A stretch of DNA of 64,000 nucleotides from an uncultured Desulfosporosinus sp. (GCA_927405585.1 CAKMJS010000134.1:22397-86396), one strand, 5' to 3'; numbered from the stretch's first letter, positions 24,438 to 34,505 are shown. Program-made: numbers and translations. The notes: generated by a model from the sequence alone, not told the origin.

Positions 24438-24528
24438 GCGTTAACGCGTGAGGAAGTTTTGGTAATATATCCATTCTGATATAATATAAAGAAAGAAGTT
24501 CTGGCTTATTAGATTAAGTAGGAGGTGA

Positions 24529-24576
24529 ATGACCTGGTTGATTGATTCGCCAGGTGGCATATGGCAAATAGCATGA
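24529..24576 (+). CDS. Possible 15-codon leader peptide overlapping the yicC start
   Basis: An ATG at 24529 sits right after a strong site (AGGAGG, 24520-24525) and encodes 15 residues ([15 protein letters not shown]), ending at a TGA inside yicC in another frame. A 6-bp stem ACCTGG (24532-24537)/CCAGGT (24550-24555) lies between the two starts. It may couple or limit yicC translation. It could be accidental. Confidence 0.3.
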   Translation: MTWLIDSPGGIWQIA

Positions 24577-25439
24577 CGGGATTTGGTCGAGGAGAAGCCA
24601 GTGGTAGCGGATATCAAGTAGCTATTGAACTGAAATCTGTTAATCACCGGTTTTTGGAGATTGTGGTAAGGACCCCTCGAAACTTAAGTAGTTTTGAGGA
24701 ACGGATTCGTAAAATACTCCAAGAAAAGTTCCAGCGCGGTCGGATTGAAGTGTATCTTAATGTGGTGGAAACAGAAGGACGAAAGAGATTGGCGAAGGTT
24801 GACAATGATTTGGCACTGACGTATGATAAGACATTGAAGGATCTCGCTTTAGCCCTACATACAGTGTATGAAACAGATATTTACCGATTAGTTTCTTTAC
24901 CAGAGGTTCTTTCGGTCGTGGAACCAGAGATGGATCTTGATGCTTTGTGGGGCACGTGTGCTGAGGCACTTAGAATAGCCTCCGATAGTTTCGGGAAAAT
25001 GCGTCGTATCGAAGGAGAAAAATTAACGTGCGACCTACTCCTTAGACTTGAGCTTATTACCGAGTATCTGCACTTAATTGCAGAGAGATCGCCCTATGTA
25101 GTGACAGATTATCAAGAGCGATTGCAGGAACGCATTCAGACTCTCTTAGGAGAAGTTGAATTGGATGCAACTCGATTAGCAAACGAAGTGGTTTATTTTG
25201 CGGATCGTGCATCGATTACGGAAGAGTTAGTTCGCTTTGACAGTCATCTATCCCAAGGGCGCGATGCCCTGAAAAGTAACGACTCAGTCGGACGTCGACT
25301 GGATTTTCTACTTCAAGAAATGAACCGAGAAATCAATACCATCGGTTCAAAAGCTAATGATTTAAAAATTGGTCAACAAGTAGTTAGTGTAAAGAGTGAA
25401 TTGGAAAAAGTGCGCGAGCAAATCCAAAATCTTGAGTAA
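24561..25439 (+). CDS. yicC: YicC/YloC-family endoribonuclease
   Basis: The 292-residue protein starts [13 protein letters not shown], the invariant beginning of the family, and ends in the conserved [23 protein letters not shown] segment (DUF1732). Members are RNA endonucleases linked to stationary-phase survival. The best ribosome site is 35 bases upstream, belonging to a small overlapping frame; the closer AGGTGG is only 3 bases from the ATG. First gene of the yicC-remA-gmk-rpoZ-coaBC-metK cluster usual in Clostridia. Confidence 0.92.
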   Translation: MANSMTGFGRGEASGSGYQVAIELKSVNHRFLEIVVRTPRNLSSFEERIRKILQEKFQRGRIEVYLNVVETEGRKRLAKVDNDLALTYDKTLKDLALALHTVYETDIYRLVSLPEVLSVVEPEMDLDALWGTCAEALRIASDSFGKMRRIEGEKLTCDLLLRLELITEYLHLIAERSPYVVTDYQERLQERIQTLLGEVELDATRLANEVVYFADRASITEELVRFDSHLSQGRDALKSNDSVGRRLDFLLQEMNREINTIGSKANDLKIGQQVVSVKSELEKVREQIQNLE

Positions 25440-25452
25440 TGGAGGATTCATC

Positions 25453-25728
25453 TTGGACATTAAGCTCATTAACATTGGGTTCGGCAATATTGTTTCTGCC
25501 AACCGAATTATTTCGATTGTGAGCCCGGAATCCGCCCCAATCAAACGTATTATCCAAGAAGCACGGGATGCGGGTATGCTTATTGATGCGACATATGGTC
25601 GACGTACACGCGCTGTGATTATCTGTGATAGCCATCATGTGATTCTTTCCGCAGTCCAACCTGAAACAGTGGCTCATCGTCTTTCAACGAAAGAGGCCAA
25701 TAACCACGTAGAAGATCCGGCAGACTAG
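25453..25728 (+). CDS. remA: RemA-like regulatory protein (DUF370)
   Basis: The 91-residue protein has the family core INIGFGNIV and the conserved [23 protein letters not shown]. In Bacillus, RemA is a DNA-binding activator of matrix and osmoprotection genes. Start taken as TTG 25453 because GGAGG lies 7 bases upstream; a longer upstream frame overlaps yicC without a site. It is 13 bases after yicC and 9 before gmk. Confidence 0.9.
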   Translation: MDIKLINIGFGNIVSANRIISIVSPESAPIKRIIQEARDAGMLIDATYGRRTRAVIICDSHHVILSAVQPETVAHRLSTKEANNHVEDPAD

Positions 25729-25737
25729 AGGTGTAGT

Positions 25738-26346
25738 GTGGAAAACAATCATGGACTATTAATTGTAATATCTGGCCCTTCTGGGGCAGGCAAAGGAACG
25801 CTTTGTCAAGAATTACTGCGTCAAATGCCTGACCTGAGATATTCTGTCTCATCTACGACAAGGTGTCCTCGCCCGGGTGAAGTAGAAGGGATTCATTATT
25901 ATTTTCGTCAGCGGCAGGAGTTTGAAGTCATGTTAGCTCGTGACGAGATGTTGGAATGGGCCGAGTTTTGTGACCATTATTATGGAACTCCACGATTTGC
26001 GGTTGAGCAGGCCATAAAGGATGGGATGGATGTTATTTTAGAAATTGAAATTCAAGGGGCTTTGCAAATCAAAAAGCGTTTTCCTCAAGGGGTTTTTACT
26101 TTTATCGTTCCGCCTTCGTTGGATGTTCTCTCTGAACGTATTCACAAACGTGGAACGGAGAGTGAGGAAGTCATTCAGAAACGCTTAGCCACGGCAATTC
26201 GTGAACTAGAATATGTGACTGAGTATGATTATGTTGTTATTAACGATGAAGTTCCATTGGCTGTTGATAAATTGAAAAGTATACTAGTTGCGGAAAAATG
26301 TCGCGTCAAACGAAAACCGTTTGTTTTTAAGGGGGAATATAAATGA
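25738..26346 (+). CDS. gmk: Guanylate kinase
   Basis: The 202-residue kinase phosphorylates GMP to GDP. The P-loop [11 protein letters not shown] lies near residue 12, and the GMP-binding stretch [19 protein letters not shown] follows near 38. GTG start with AGAGGTG just upstream. Its stop overlaps rpoZ by 4 bases. Normal length. Confidence 0.96.
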   Translation: MENNHGLLIVISGPSGAGKGTLCQELLRQMPDLRYSVSSTTRCPRPGEVEGIHYYFRQRQEFEVMLARDEMLEWAEFCDHYYGTPRFAVEQAIKDGMDVILEIEIQGALQIKKRFPQGVFTFIVPPSLDVLSERIHKRGTESEEVIQKRLATAIRELEYVTEYDYVVINDEVPLAVDKLKSILVAEKCRVKRKPFVFKGEYK

Positions 26347-26552
26347 AACAACCTTCACTTGATCTGCTAATGAATAAGGTGGATAGTAAATACACATTGG
26401 TCATAGTTGTTGCCAAGCGGGCGCGTACGATTATGGAAGAGGGGAAGCATGAAGATTTAGCTAAGGGTGTGAAACCGGTCAGTATTTCACTCGAGGAGAT
26501 TTCACATGCTAAATTTACCTATGAATGTACCCCAGAGGCAGAGATATCCTAA
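26343..26552 (+). CDS. rpoZ: RNA polymerase omega subunit
   Basis: The 69-residue protein contains [19 protein letters not shown], the conserved omega segment that clamps the beta-prime C-terminus. Its ATG overlaps the gmk stop and its TAA shares a base with the coaBC ATG, so three genes are translationally coupled. Position after gmk is standard. Confidence 0.93.
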   Translation: MKQPSLDLLMNKVDSKYTLVIVVAKRARTIMEEGKHEDLAKGVKPVSISLEEISHAKFTYECTPEAEIS

Positions 26553-27760
26553 TGTTGACCAAGAGAAAAATTCTCGTTGGAGTTTCAGGTGGAATTGCAG
26601 CTTATAAAGCGGCGGAAGTTATTAGTCGCTTACGCAAGCTGCACGCCCAAGTACATGTCGTTATGACGAAATCTGCAACGGAGTTTATTACTCCACTTAC
26701 TCTGCAGAGTCTTTCATCCAACCCAGTGTATGTAGATCTTTTTGACGCGCCTAAACGTTGGAATATAGAACATATCGCCTTAGCGGAGCATGTGGATGCA
26801 GTCATTATTGCGCCAGCCACCGCCAATGTATTGGCGAAGATGGCTATAGGTTTAGCAGATGATTTTCTTTCGACAGTTCTTTTAGCCACTCGCGCACCGA
26901 TCTTTGTGGCGCCGGCCATGAACCACGCAATGTATCACCATCCGGCGACACAAACCAATTTGGCACTCCTTAAGGATCGCGGAATCCACGTCATTGGCCC
27001 TGACACGGGCTTTCAAGCGTGTGGGACTGATGGAGAGGGACGCATGAGCGAACCAGTCAAGATTATTGAATCCTTAGCTGGTTTTTTCGCTGGGTCGGAT
27101 TGCTTAAAAGGTAAGAAAGCTCTGGTGACTGCGGGTGGAACCCAAGAACCGCTTGATCCAGTTCGATATCTAGGTAACAGAAGTTCTGGGCGGATGGGTT
27201 ATGCCATCGCTCAAGCGCTCCAGGAAGCTGGTGCGGAGACTATACTTGTCAGTGCGCCAACCGATTTGCCAACCCCTCATGGAGTGAAACGAATATCAGT
27301 GCAAACGGCCCAGGAGATGTATCATGTAGTTTTAGAGCTATTTCTCGAAATGGATGTTGTCATTAAAGCCGCAGCGGTTGCAGACTATCGTCCGGCGTAT
27401 GAAGCTGAACAAAAAATTAAAAAAACAGGGGCCGGCTATACCCTTGAGTTGGTTCCGAATCCGGATATCTTAGCCGAACTTGGGCGAAAGAAGACGTCTC
27501 AGGTTCTTATTGGTTTTGCAGCTGAGACGGAAAACCTATTGGCTAACGCTCAAGATAAACTGCAAAAGAAGAATGTCAATCTCTTAGTGGCTAATGATAT
27601 TACTAAACCGGGCGCTGGCTTTGGAAGCGCTACTAACATTGTCAGTTTTCTCTTCCCTGACGGAAGAAAAATAGATCTCCCTCAAATGAGCAAACTTGAG
27701 GTTGCTCGACATCTCGTTCGTGAGATTGCCAAGATCCTCGGTATCGAAACAAAGGAGTGA
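26552..27760 (+). CDS. coaBC: Bifunctional phosphopantothenoylcysteine decarboxylase / phosphopantothenate-cysteine ligase
   Basis: The 402-residue fusion makes 4'-phosphopantetheine for coenzyme A. The N-terminal flavin-dependent decarboxylase shows GVSGGIAAYKA near residue 10, the catalytic His region NIEHIALAEH near 72 and PAMNHAMY near 120. The C-terminal ligase begins near 185 with KKALVTAGGTQEPLDPVRYLGN. Start at 26552 rather than an in-frame ATG at 26525, because the former abuts the rpoZ stop and gives the usual N-terminus. Confidence 0.95.
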   Translation: MLTKRKILVGVSGGIAAYKAAEVISRLRKLHAQVHVVMTKSATEFITPLTLQSLSSNPVYVDLFDAPKRWNIEHIALAEHVDAVIIAPATANVLAKMAIGLADDFLSTVLLATRAPIFVAPAMNHAMYHHPATQTNLALLKDRGIHVIGPDTGFQACGTDGEGRMSEPVKIIESLAGFFAGSDCLKGKKALVTAGGTQEPLDPVRYLGNRSSGRMGYAIAQALQEAGAETILVSAPTDLPTPHGVKRISVQTAQEMYHVVLELFLEMDVVIKAAAVADYRPAYEAEQKIKKTGAGYTLELVPNPDILAELGRKKTSQVLIGFAAETENLLANAQDKLQKKNVNLLVANDITKPGAGFGSATNIVSFLFPDGRKIDLPQMSKLEVARHLVREIAKILGIETKE

Positions 27761-27765
27761 ACTAA

Positions 27766-28956
27766 ATGGTTAAAAAATTATTTACATCCGAGTCTGTGAC
27801 TGAAGGGCATCCTGATAAGATCTGTGATCAAATTTCAGATGCCATTTTAGATGCAATTTATGAGTTAGATCCTAATGCTCGAGTGGCGTGTGAAACAACC
27901 GTAACGACAGGATTGGTTCTAGTCTGCGGTGAGATCACGACCACGTGTTATGTGGATATTCCTCATGTTGTTCGGGAGACAGTCCGTTCTGTCGGGTATA
28001 CTCGGGCTAAATATGGCTTTGATGCCGATACCTGCGCAGTATTAACGTCAATCGGAGAACAATCTGCCGATATAGCGTTAGGGGTAAATCGCTCCTTAGA
28101 ATCAAAGTCTGGCGAAATGACCGAAAGTGATATCGAAGCGATCGGGGCCGGTGACCAAGGCATGATGTTTGGTTATGCAACGAATGAAAGCGAAAGCTAC
28201 ATGCCGATTCCAATTGATTTAGCTCATCGTTTAGCACGTAAACTCAGTGAAATGCGAAAATCTGATTTTCTGAGCTACCTGCGTCCGGATGGAAAAACTC
28301 AGGTGACCGTGGAGTATGAGGATAACAAACCAATTCGGGTGGATACCGTTGTGATTTCCACACAGCATCACCCAGATGTTACTCAAGACCAAATCCGACG
28401 CGATTTGCTGCAATACGTTGTGTATCCAACCATCCCTAGAGAGCTCTTAGATGAGGATACCAAGTATTTCATCAACCCTACGGGTCGTTTTGTAATTGGC
28501 GGACCTCAAGGGGATTGCGGTCTGACGGGACGTAAGATTATTGTGGACACCTATGGCGGCATGGCTCGCCATGGCGGTGGTGCATTCTCCGGCAAGGATC
28601 CCACAAAAGTTGACCGTTCAGGTGCCTATGCAGCTCGTTATGTGGCCAAAAATGTTGTTGCCGCGGGATTAGCAGACCGTTGTGAATTACAAATTGCTTA
28701 TGCCATCGGAGTCGCTCGTCCAGTATCTGTCTCGATTGAGACGTTTGGAACGGGAAAAATCGCCGATGATAAGATCATTGAGTTTATCTTGCAAACGTTT
28801 GATCTACGTCCGGCAGGCATCATAAAGGCTTTGGATCTTCGTCGACCAATTTATCGCCAAACCGCGACTTATGGTCATTTCGGAAGAACCGACCTCGACC
28901 TTCCCTGGGAAAAAACTGATAAGGCCGAAGCGTTAAGGAAACTAGCAGGACTGTAA
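27766..28956 (+). CDS. metK: S-adenosylmethionine synthetase
   Basis: The 396-residue enzyme makes AdoMet from methionine and ATP. Signature blocks are present: [17 protein letters not shown] near residue 10, [12 protein letters not shown] near 126 and [19 protein letters not shown] near 265. It follows coaBC by 5 bases with AAAGGAG just before the stop. No S-box or SAM riboswitch is visible; expression presumably follows the cluster promoter. Confidence 0.97.
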   Translation: MVKKLFTSESVTEGHPDKICDQISDAILDAIYELDPNARVACETTVTTGLVLVCGEITTTCYVDIPHVVRETVRSVGYTRAKYGFDADTCAVLTSIGEQSADIALGVNRSLESKSGEMTESDIEAIGAGDQGMMFGYATNESESYMPIPIDLAHRLARKLSEMRKSDFLSYLRPDGKTQVTVEYEDNKPIRVDTVVISTQHHPDVTQDQIRRDLLQYVVYPTIPRELLDEDTKYFINPTGRFVIGGPQGDCGLTGRKIIVDTYGGMARHGGGAFSGKDPTKVDRSGAYAARYVAKNVVAAGLADRCELQIAYAIGVARPVSVSIETFGTGKIADDKIIEFILQTFDLRPAGIIKALDLRRPIYRQTATYGHFGRTDLDLPWEKTDKAEALRKLAGL

Positions 28957-29137
28957 ATAAGTTTGAGAATAATTGAATTCGACGTAAATATGAGTTCCCT
29001 CAAGCACATAAACTGTGATGGGGGGCTCTTTCTTTATGAAATATCTGAACGCCAAAGACCTCATAGTAGCCTTTCGACGCCGGTCCCTTCTCGCCATCCA
29101 TGGCTACAGGGACACTCGTCCATCCATGGACAGCGCA

Positions 29138-29167
29138 TTGACAAGATGGAGAGAAGTTAGGTATGAT
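29138..29167 (+). promoter_or_regulatory. Sigma-A promoter before paaK
   Basis: TTGACA (29138-29143) and TATGAT (29162-29167) are 18 bases apart, 95 bases before the ligase start. The 305-base gap between metK and this gene otherwise contains a GC-rich stretch with a direct repeat CCATCCATGG (about 29095-29130) and short frames that lack ribosome sites. Confidence 0.65.
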
Positions 29168-29261
29168 AACCTAAACTGTAGTATATTAGTTTTCCTAATT
29201 GTGAGTAGTTATAGTCTATAGACTAAGAGAAGACAATGAGGGAGTAGAAAGGATCGAGGTA

Positions 29262-30509
29262 ATGGAACAACAATTGTTAATGGGCCTTCGTAAAACGGTA
29301 GAGAGCGTTTTGCCAATTCCCTACTATCGAGAACGCTTTGGAGCGGTAGGAATAAATAAAGCAGAGGATATTCTGTCACTTGAGGACTTCCAGCGGCTTC
29401 CCTTAACGACGAAAGAGGATTTGCGCAAAAATTATCCTTACGGGCTTTTTGCAGAACCTATGGAAAATATTGTTCGTCTTCACGCCTCCTCCGGCACTAC
29501 AGGTAAGCCGACAGTTGTAGGATATACTAGTAAAGATATTGAGCTCTGGGCAAAGATCGTAGCCAAAGAACTTGCGCGATTAGGTGTAACCAAGCAGGAC
29601 GTCGTTCAGATCGCTTACGGATATGGTTTATTTACAGGAGGAATGGGACTGCACTATGGCTGTGAAGAACTAGGTGCCGTAGCCGTTCCCATATCCGGAG
29701 GAAATACAGCGCGGCAACTAATGCTGATGCGAGATTTTGGAACGACTGTGCTGGCTTGTACGCCCTCTTATGCGTTGTATTTAGCGGAAAGTCTCGAGGA
29801 ATCTGGAATTGCACGAGAAGAACTAAAGCTCAAAATTGGTGTTTTCGGTGCAGAACCTTGGTCCGAGGGAATGAGAGAACAAATCGAAGCTCGACTCGGA
29901 ATCAAAGCGTTTGATATTTATGGGCTTAGCGAAACCATGGGGCCTGGTGTTGCATTAGAATGTCCGGCTCAGCAGGGATTACATATTGACGAACATTTTT
30001 ATCCAGAAATTCTGGACTCAGAAGGAAATCCTCAACCTATTGGCGAACGAGGAGAATTAGTTCTAACTAGTTTGGAAAAAGAGGGCTTTCCCGTTTTACG
30101 CTATCGAACCAAAGACTTGACTGCCTTGAGTTATGGTAAGTGTTCTTGCGGAGAGGTCGGTTGGACCATGGAACGTGTTTCTGCTAGGGTTGATGATATG
30201 TTAATTATTCGAGGGGTTAATGTCTTCCCCAGTCAAGTGGAAGAGGCGATTCTTTCCTTGGGAGGGTTTGAACCACACTACTTGCTGGTTGTATACCGTG
30301 AGGGTAGTTTGGATCAACTAGAAGTTCAGGTGGAAGTCAATGAAACTAGTTTCTTTGATGAAGTACGAGAATTGGAAGGCCGTCAGGAGCGTCTAAAGCA
30401 AAGAATCGAAGAGATTCTAGGAATCGCGGTTCGTATTCGGCTGGTAGAACCAAAAAGCATACCGCGGAGTGAAGGAAAAGCCGTTCGAGTCATCGATAAA
30501 CGTAAGTAG
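29262..30509 (+). CDS. paaK: Phenylacetate-CoA ligase family protein
   Basis: The 415-residue adenylate-forming ligase has the ATP-binding HASSGTTGKPTVVGYT near residue 75, YGLSETMGPGVALEC near 225 and a C-terminal catalytic region with VRVDDMLIIRGVNVFPSQVE-like residues. It activates aryl-acetates to CoA thioesters. It is followed 11 bases later by an ACT-domain protein, a pairing seen in anaerobes that ferment aromatic amino acids. The exact acid is not decidable from sequence. Confidence 0.92.
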   Translation: MEQQLLMGLRKTVESVLPIPYYRERFGAVGINKAEDILSLEDFQRLPLTTKEDLRKNYPYGLFAEPMENIVRLHASSGTTGKPTVVGYTSKDIELWAKIVAKELARLGVTKQDVVQIAYGYGLFTGGMGLHYGCEELGAVAVPISGGNTARQLMLMRDFGTTVLACTPSYALYLAESLEESGIAREELKLKIGVFGAEPWSEGMREQIEARLGIKAFDIYGLSETMGPGVALECPAQQGLHIDEHFYPEILDSEGNPQPIGERGELVLTSLEKEGFPVLRYRTKDLTALSYGKCSCGEVGWTMERVSARVDDMLIIRGVNVFPSQVEEAILSLGGFEPHYLLVVYREGSLDQLEVQVEVNETSFFDEVRELEGRQERLKQRIEEILGIAVRIRLVEPKSIPRSEGKAVRVIDKRK

Positions 30510-30520
30510 AGGAGGGTATA

Positions 30521-30925
30521 ATGATGTTGCAATTATCAATTTTTCTCGAAAATGCAAAAGGACGGTTGGCAGAGGTAATTAGTCTACTTGCCGAACTTAA
30601 TGTAAATTTGCGAGCCTTATCCTTGGCGGATACCAAGGATTATGGGGTCTTACGAATCATTGTGGATGAACCTGAAGCAACGACGGAAAAATTACGTGAA
30701 CGAAATGTTGTCGTTTCTTTAACACCTGTCTGGGTACTCAAGGTTCCAGACCGCGCTGGTGGTCTAGCTGAGGTGCTCAATCAACTCGTTAAACTGGACG
30801 TAGTCGTGGAGTATATGTATGCTTTTGTGGAGAAAGAGCATAAACAAGCGCAAGTTGTCATTAGAGTTCAGGATAAGGATATTATGGAAAAGGCAATGAA
30901 GGAGATCAATTTGCCGTTCCTATAG
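30521..30925 (+). CDS. Double ACT-domain protein
   Basis: The 134-residue protein consists of two ACT domains in tandem (each begins with a LSIFLENAKGRLAE / VLKVPDRAGGLAE pattern). Such proteins bind amino acids and are commonly encoded with phenylacetate-CoA ligase, probably regulating it by sensing aromatic or branched amino acids (inference). A strong site GAGGAGGG precedes two consecutive ATGs; the first is used here. Confidence 0.87.
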   Translation: MMLQLSIFLENAKGRLAEVISLLAELNVNLRALSLADTKDYGVLRIIVDEPEATTEKLRERNVVVSLTPVWVLKVPDRAGGLAEVLNQLVKLDVVVEYMYAFVEKEHKQAQVVIRVQDKDIMEKAMKEINLPFL

Positions 30926-30987
30926 GAAAAAATTTCGTAGCATTCTATGTCGTAAGTGTTCGATTAAGTGAATATTTGTTAAGTTAA

Positions 30988-31020
30988 TAAGCCAGAACTC
31001 TTTCAAAGTTCTGGCATTAT
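30988..31020 (+). terminator. Terminator of the paaK-ACT operon
   Basis: AATAAGCCAGAACT pairs with AGTTCTGGCATTATT across a short loop (30987-31022), then TTATGTAATTTTT. It lies in the 310-base gap before the convergent kinase gene; that gap also holds the hairpin at 31201 and otherwise nothing recognised. Confidence 0.75.
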
Positions 31021-31200
31021 TTATGTAATTTTTGTTAATTAAGGAGGAATATTCAGGAGAACTGTTGAAATAGTGAAAAAAATAATTATTATATAAGGGT
31101 GTGTGTAACATTTTAAGTAAAAATGAGCAGACACTTCTTTGTTCTTCGATACTGAAAGTATTAAATCTTCTTCGTATGCTAATATGGAGCAACCAGAATA

Positions 31201-31233
31201 AAGAATCTCTTGTCACTGGACAAGAGATTCTTG
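31201..31233. terminator. Hairpin at the end of the histidine kinase gene
   Basis: A 14-bp perfect stem, AAGAATCTCTTGTC with GACAAGAGATTCTT around a 4-base loop, begins 3 bases beyond the kinase stop. On the plus strand it is followed by GCCTTATTTT, on the minus strand by TATTCT; it probably terminates the minus-strand operon. Confidence 0.75.
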
Positions 31234-31235
31234 CC

Positions 31236-32732
31236 TTATTTTCTTAATTCTGAAGGCTTGGCGGTGTTCAAAGAATCCTTTGGAGAAACTGTTTTGAGTG
31301 AAAATGAGAAGACACTTCCTTGTCCCTCGATACTCTCCACCCAGATTCTCCCCTGATGCGCTTCCACAATAAACTGACTGATAGATAGACCTAACCCTAC
31401 TCCACCGTACATAAGTGATCGAGATTTTTCTCCACGATAAAAGCTCTCGAAAATGTGAGGGACATCTTCTTGAGAGATGCCAGGACCATGATCTGCGACG
31501 GATATGATTAGGTAAGGTTTTTCCAAATAGGCTTTAACTTGAATTATCCCACCCTCTGAGGCATAGCGTTGAGCATTACTTAATAAATTCAGAAGGACTT
31601 GTTCTATTCGTTGGCGGTCCACTAGGATTTGAACGGAGGGGAGAGGACGCTCAATTTCCAGCTTTAAAGGGCCTTCGTCATAGAAAAACTCAAGTTCATA
31701 GGGTTTAAGTATACTTTCGAGAACTTCTTGACTATCCTCTGGAAATAGGTTTACTTCTAACCGGCCAAGATCAAATTGCGATAGTTGAAATAAATCTTGG
31801 ATTTGCCGGTTTAGCTGCTCGGTTTTTTGGTGAATTACAGCTAAATATCGTTTGACACTTGCTTCATCTTCAGCAATTCCATCCTGAAGCCCTTCTACAT
31901 ATCCTTTTATTGAAGAAATGGGTGTCCTAAGATCATGGGAAATGCTTGCAATCAAGGCCTTACGGGATTGTTCGTAGGCTTTCTGTTTCGATAAGGAAGC
32001 TTTGAGCTGATTTCGCATATGGTCAAACGATTTAATAAATTTACCAAATTCATCCTTTCCTTGATACTGAAGGGAAAAATCCAAATTACCCTCAACGATC
32101 TTTTGGGTCGCAACACTCAGTTCATCAATTGGTTTCAAAATTGTTTTCGAGAGATACCAGGTGAAAAGAATGATCAGAAAGATCAAGGTGAAGAATCCTA
32201 AGGCAAAGCTCGATAGGATACCTTTTAATACTTCTGCGAAAACGTCAAAGGGAGGAATCGAAGGATTAACTTCGATGAAGGCCGTTGCAACTTGTGTTCC
32301 TTCGACCACAATGGGTACCGAATATTGAAAAGGGTTGAGACTGCTCAGGGAATGGTTCCAGCTAACTTCTTGAGAATTTTGTGGAAGCTCGTTGATCGGT
32401 TCATGGTCCTGAGAAGAATTAGTCGTGCCCTTTGAGTCATATAACAATCCACTTGGATCAACAATTCGAATATGAAGTTGATACTTAGATATGAGCGGTG
32501 CTAAGGCTTCTGAAAAGACCTCATAATTGCGGATGTTGATAAATTCATCTTCAATCTTAAAAGCGACTTCTTTGTTAAACTTTTCTATCGTAAAGCTTTC
32601 AGGAGAAGTAGGATCTAATGGTTCCTTCATTTGCTCCACAGTCGTGTATAAGGTTACCCCGGCTACAATGATTGGTAAAACGATAAGCGCTATTATGATC
32701 AAAAGAAAACGGAGTCTAATTCCAATCCTCAT
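31236..32732 (-). CDS. Membrane sensor histidine kinase (HAMP, HisKA, HATPase)
   Basis: This is a 498-residue kinase. First membrane helix near residues 7-30, an extracytoplasmic domain of about 140 residues, second helix near 170-193, HAMP linker (FGKFIKSFDHMRNQL), phospho-acceptor His in ASISHDLRTPISSI near 265, and ATPase motifs NLLSNAQRY, DHGPGIS and GVGLGLS. It is an OmpR-type partner: its start overlaps the regulator stop by 4 bases. The ABC exporter genes 0.15 kb upstream are a plausible target (inference). Confidence 0.92.
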   Translation of the reverse strand: MRIGIRLRFLLIIIALIVLPIIVAGVTLYTTVEQMKEPLDPTSPESFTIEKFNKEVAFKIEDEFINIRNYEVFSEALAPLISKYQLHIRIVDPSGLLYDSKGTTNSSQDHEPINELPQNSQEVSWNHSLSSLNPFQYSVPIVVEGTQVATAFIEVNPSIPPFDVFAEVLKGILSSFALGFFTLIFLIILFTWYLSKTILKPIDELSVATQKIVEGNLDFSLQYQGKDEFGKFIKSFDHMRNQLKASLSKQKAYEQSRKALIASISHDLRTPISSIKGYVEGLQDGIAEDEASVKRYLAVIHQKTEQLNRQIQDLFQLSQFDLGRLEVNLFPEDSQEVLESILKPYELEFFYDEGPLKLEIERPLPSVQILVDRQRIEQVLLNLLSNAQRYASEGGIIQVKAYLEKPYLIISVADHGPGISQEDVPHIFESFYRGEKSRSLMYGGVGLGLSISQFIVEAHQGRIWVESIEGQGSVFSFSLKTVSPKDSLNTAKPSELRK

Positions 32733-33430
32733 GGAGTACCTCCATCAAATTTATATCCCACACCCCACACAGTTTTTATGAAACGTGGCTTTGATGGGTT
32801 TTCCTCGATTTTTTCTCGTATTTTGCGAATATGTACCGTCACCGTATTAATATCCCCATACTCGTTTTGACCCCAAACGGCTGCAAAAATTTGTTCTCGT
32901 GTAAAAACCTGTTGCGGATGGCAAGCGAGAAAACGCAATATCTCAAATTCCTTTGTGGCCAAGTCTACTTGGTTATTGTTAAGGAAGACACGATATCCTT
33001 TGCTGTCAATTTCTAATGGGCTAAACTTTAGCCACTCATGGGGTTTGAGGGGAGAAGACAATAACGTATAACGACGGATTAATGCTTTGACGCGTGCTAC
33101 TAGTTCTCCAGGGCTAAAAGGTTTGGTGATATAGTCGTCAGCGCCTAAGCCCAAACTTAGAATTTTATCGATATCGCTTGATTTTGCACTCATCATCAGG
33201 ACAGGAACAGCCGATTGATTGCGAATGATCCGACATAATTCCATACCATCAATTTTAGGTAGCATTATATCTAAGACGACGAGGGTCGGGTGGTGTTGAT
33301 GAAAGAGAGCTAGTCCCTGTTCTCCATCGAAGGCCAAGATCGTCTCAAAGCCTTCTTTTTTAAAATAGTCTCGTAATAACTGACCGAGCTCCTTCTCATC
33401 CTCAACGACCAGGATCTTGTGAGAATCCAC
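32729..33430 (-). CDS. OmpR/PhoB-family response regulator
   Basis: The 233-residue regulator has a receiver domain (VVEDEKELG, phospho-Asp in LVVLDIMLP near 52, Lys in TKPF near 102) and a winged-helix output domain ending VHIRKIREKIEENPSKPRFIKTVWGVGYKF. GTG at 33430 is chosen because GGAGGTGG lies 6 bases upstream; a longer frame from TTG 33445 would include that site. It forms an operon with the downstream kinase. Confidence 0.93.
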   Translation of the reverse strand: MDSHKILVVEDEKELGQLLRDYFKKEGFETILAFDGEQGLALFHQHHPTLVVLDIMLPKIDGMELCRIIRNQSAVPVLMMSAKSSDIDKILSLGLGADDYITKPFSPGELVARVKALIRRYTLLSSPLKPHEWLKFSPLEIDSKGYRVFLNNNQVDLATKEFEILRFLACHPQQVFTREQIFAAVWGQNEYGDINTVTVHIRKIREKIEENPSKPRFIKTVWGVGYKFDGGTP

Positions 33431-33511
33431 GCCGCCCACCTCCAATAACTAGTTTATATTGTCTTTCACTGCGTGAGTTCACTTCTGTTCTCTATAATTA
33501 CCATTATAAGA

Positions 33512-33552
33512 GTACCCCGCACCTTAAATCAATTACTTTAGGTACGGGGTTT
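33512..33552. terminator. Terminator hairpin downstream of the ABC permease gene
   Basis: CCCCGCACCT-TAAA (33515-33528) pairs with TTTA-GGTACGGGG (33537-33549). It lies between the permease stop and the regulator's upstream region, on the minus strand followed by a short T/A-rich stretch. Confidence 0.6.
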
Positions 33553-33575
33553 AGGGGCTGCGCAATATAAACTAA

Positions 33576-34505
33576 CTATGCGATATCTCTTTTCTGAAAG
33601 GTTATCCAGGAGATGGCAATAAATAAGAGTAAATAACTGCCTAAAATTAGTAGGGAGAAAGGGAGGGTTACGTTAAAAGGATTGCTCCCTAGAGTAATCA
33701 TGGTTAAATCGGTATTTGCAAAAAGGATATATTTACTCCAAGTTTGTTGGGCAAACATGCTGGTTAATTGTGGACCTAAAAGAACTAAGACCAACGTAGA
33801 ACCAATCGCTAAGGCATTGCTACGGAATACGACTGAGAGCATAAAGGCTAGGGTTAAATAAATAACAATTTCTACAGATTTTAATAAATAAGTTTGTAGA
33901 GTGTTGATCACCATATTCATTTGTGAAACCTCTCCGTTGGAGTCGATAAACAAATAAGGATTAACAGGATTATTAAAACCATAAAGAATACCGTTCGTAA
34001 AAAATGAGCTTCCAAGTAGGATAATCACGAGTAATAATGCAAACATTACGGCAGCTAAATATTTTGATAGCAAAATCTTAGAACGACTAATAGGGCGGAT
34101 GAGAAGAAGTTTGATGGTTCCCCATGCAAATTCATTAGAAACGATTCCTCCAGCTACAACTGCAGCCATCATGGTGATGATACTTAAGAGGGATGCCTGT
34201 TTTGCGACTTGTTCATAAACTGAGGTAATAGGTGAGATATCATGGCTTAAGGCGTATTTATCAAGTTTTATTCGCTTTTCCACTTCACTTTTTTGAAAAT
34301 CAGGGATCTGAGGATTCTTGAGGAGTTCAATTTCTGTTTGGATTTTTTGTTCAGTTTGCAGCTTCCAGTCGCCTAGGCTTTGAGGCGTTGTTTTGTAGGT
34401 ATAGATTGAGGTAAAAACTGAGATCCCGATCAGGATGAAGATCATGATAAATTGACCAGCTCTACTGTATAGCTTCATGTTTTCATTTAGAATTAGTTTT
34501 AACAT
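33576..34505 (-). CDS. ABC-2 type transporter permease
   Basis: The 309-residue membrane protein has about six helices: one near residues 15-38, a large outer loop, then five from about 110 to the end. It belongs to the ABC-2/BcrB-like group used for export of peptides, antibiotics or lipids. Its start overlaps the ATPase gene by 23 bases. Proximity to a two-component system suggests an inducible envelope-stress or antibiotic-resistance exporter, but the substrate is unknown. Confidence 0.88.
   Translation of the reverse strand: MLKLILNENMKLYSRAGQFIMIFILIGISVFTSIYTYKTTPQSLGDWKLQTEQKIQTEIELLKNPQIPDFQKSEVEKRIKLDKYALSHDISPITSVYEQVAKQASLLSIITMMAAVVAGGIVSNEFAWGTIKLLLIRPISRSKILLSKYLAAVMFALLLVIILLGSSFFTNGILYGFNNPVNPYLFIDSNGEVSQMNMVINTLQTYLLKSVEIVIYLTLAFMLSVVFRSNALAIGSTLVLVLLGPQLTSMFAQQTWSKYILFANTDLTMITLGSNPFNVTLPFSLLILGSYLLLFIAISWITFQKRDIA

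Noticed and set aside
27740..27766. SAM riboswitch for metK
   Set aside because: Only 5 bases separate coaBC from metK and no aptamer motif is present nearby.
28963..29221. Short plus-strand frames between metK and paaK
   Set aside because: No ribosome sites, two frames over the same bases, and a clear promoter for paaK lies inside the region.
30926..31235. Possible T-box or riboswitch in the gap after the ACT gene
   Set aside because: Only two terminator-type hairpins are visible and the following gene is on the opposite strand, so no leader function is possible.
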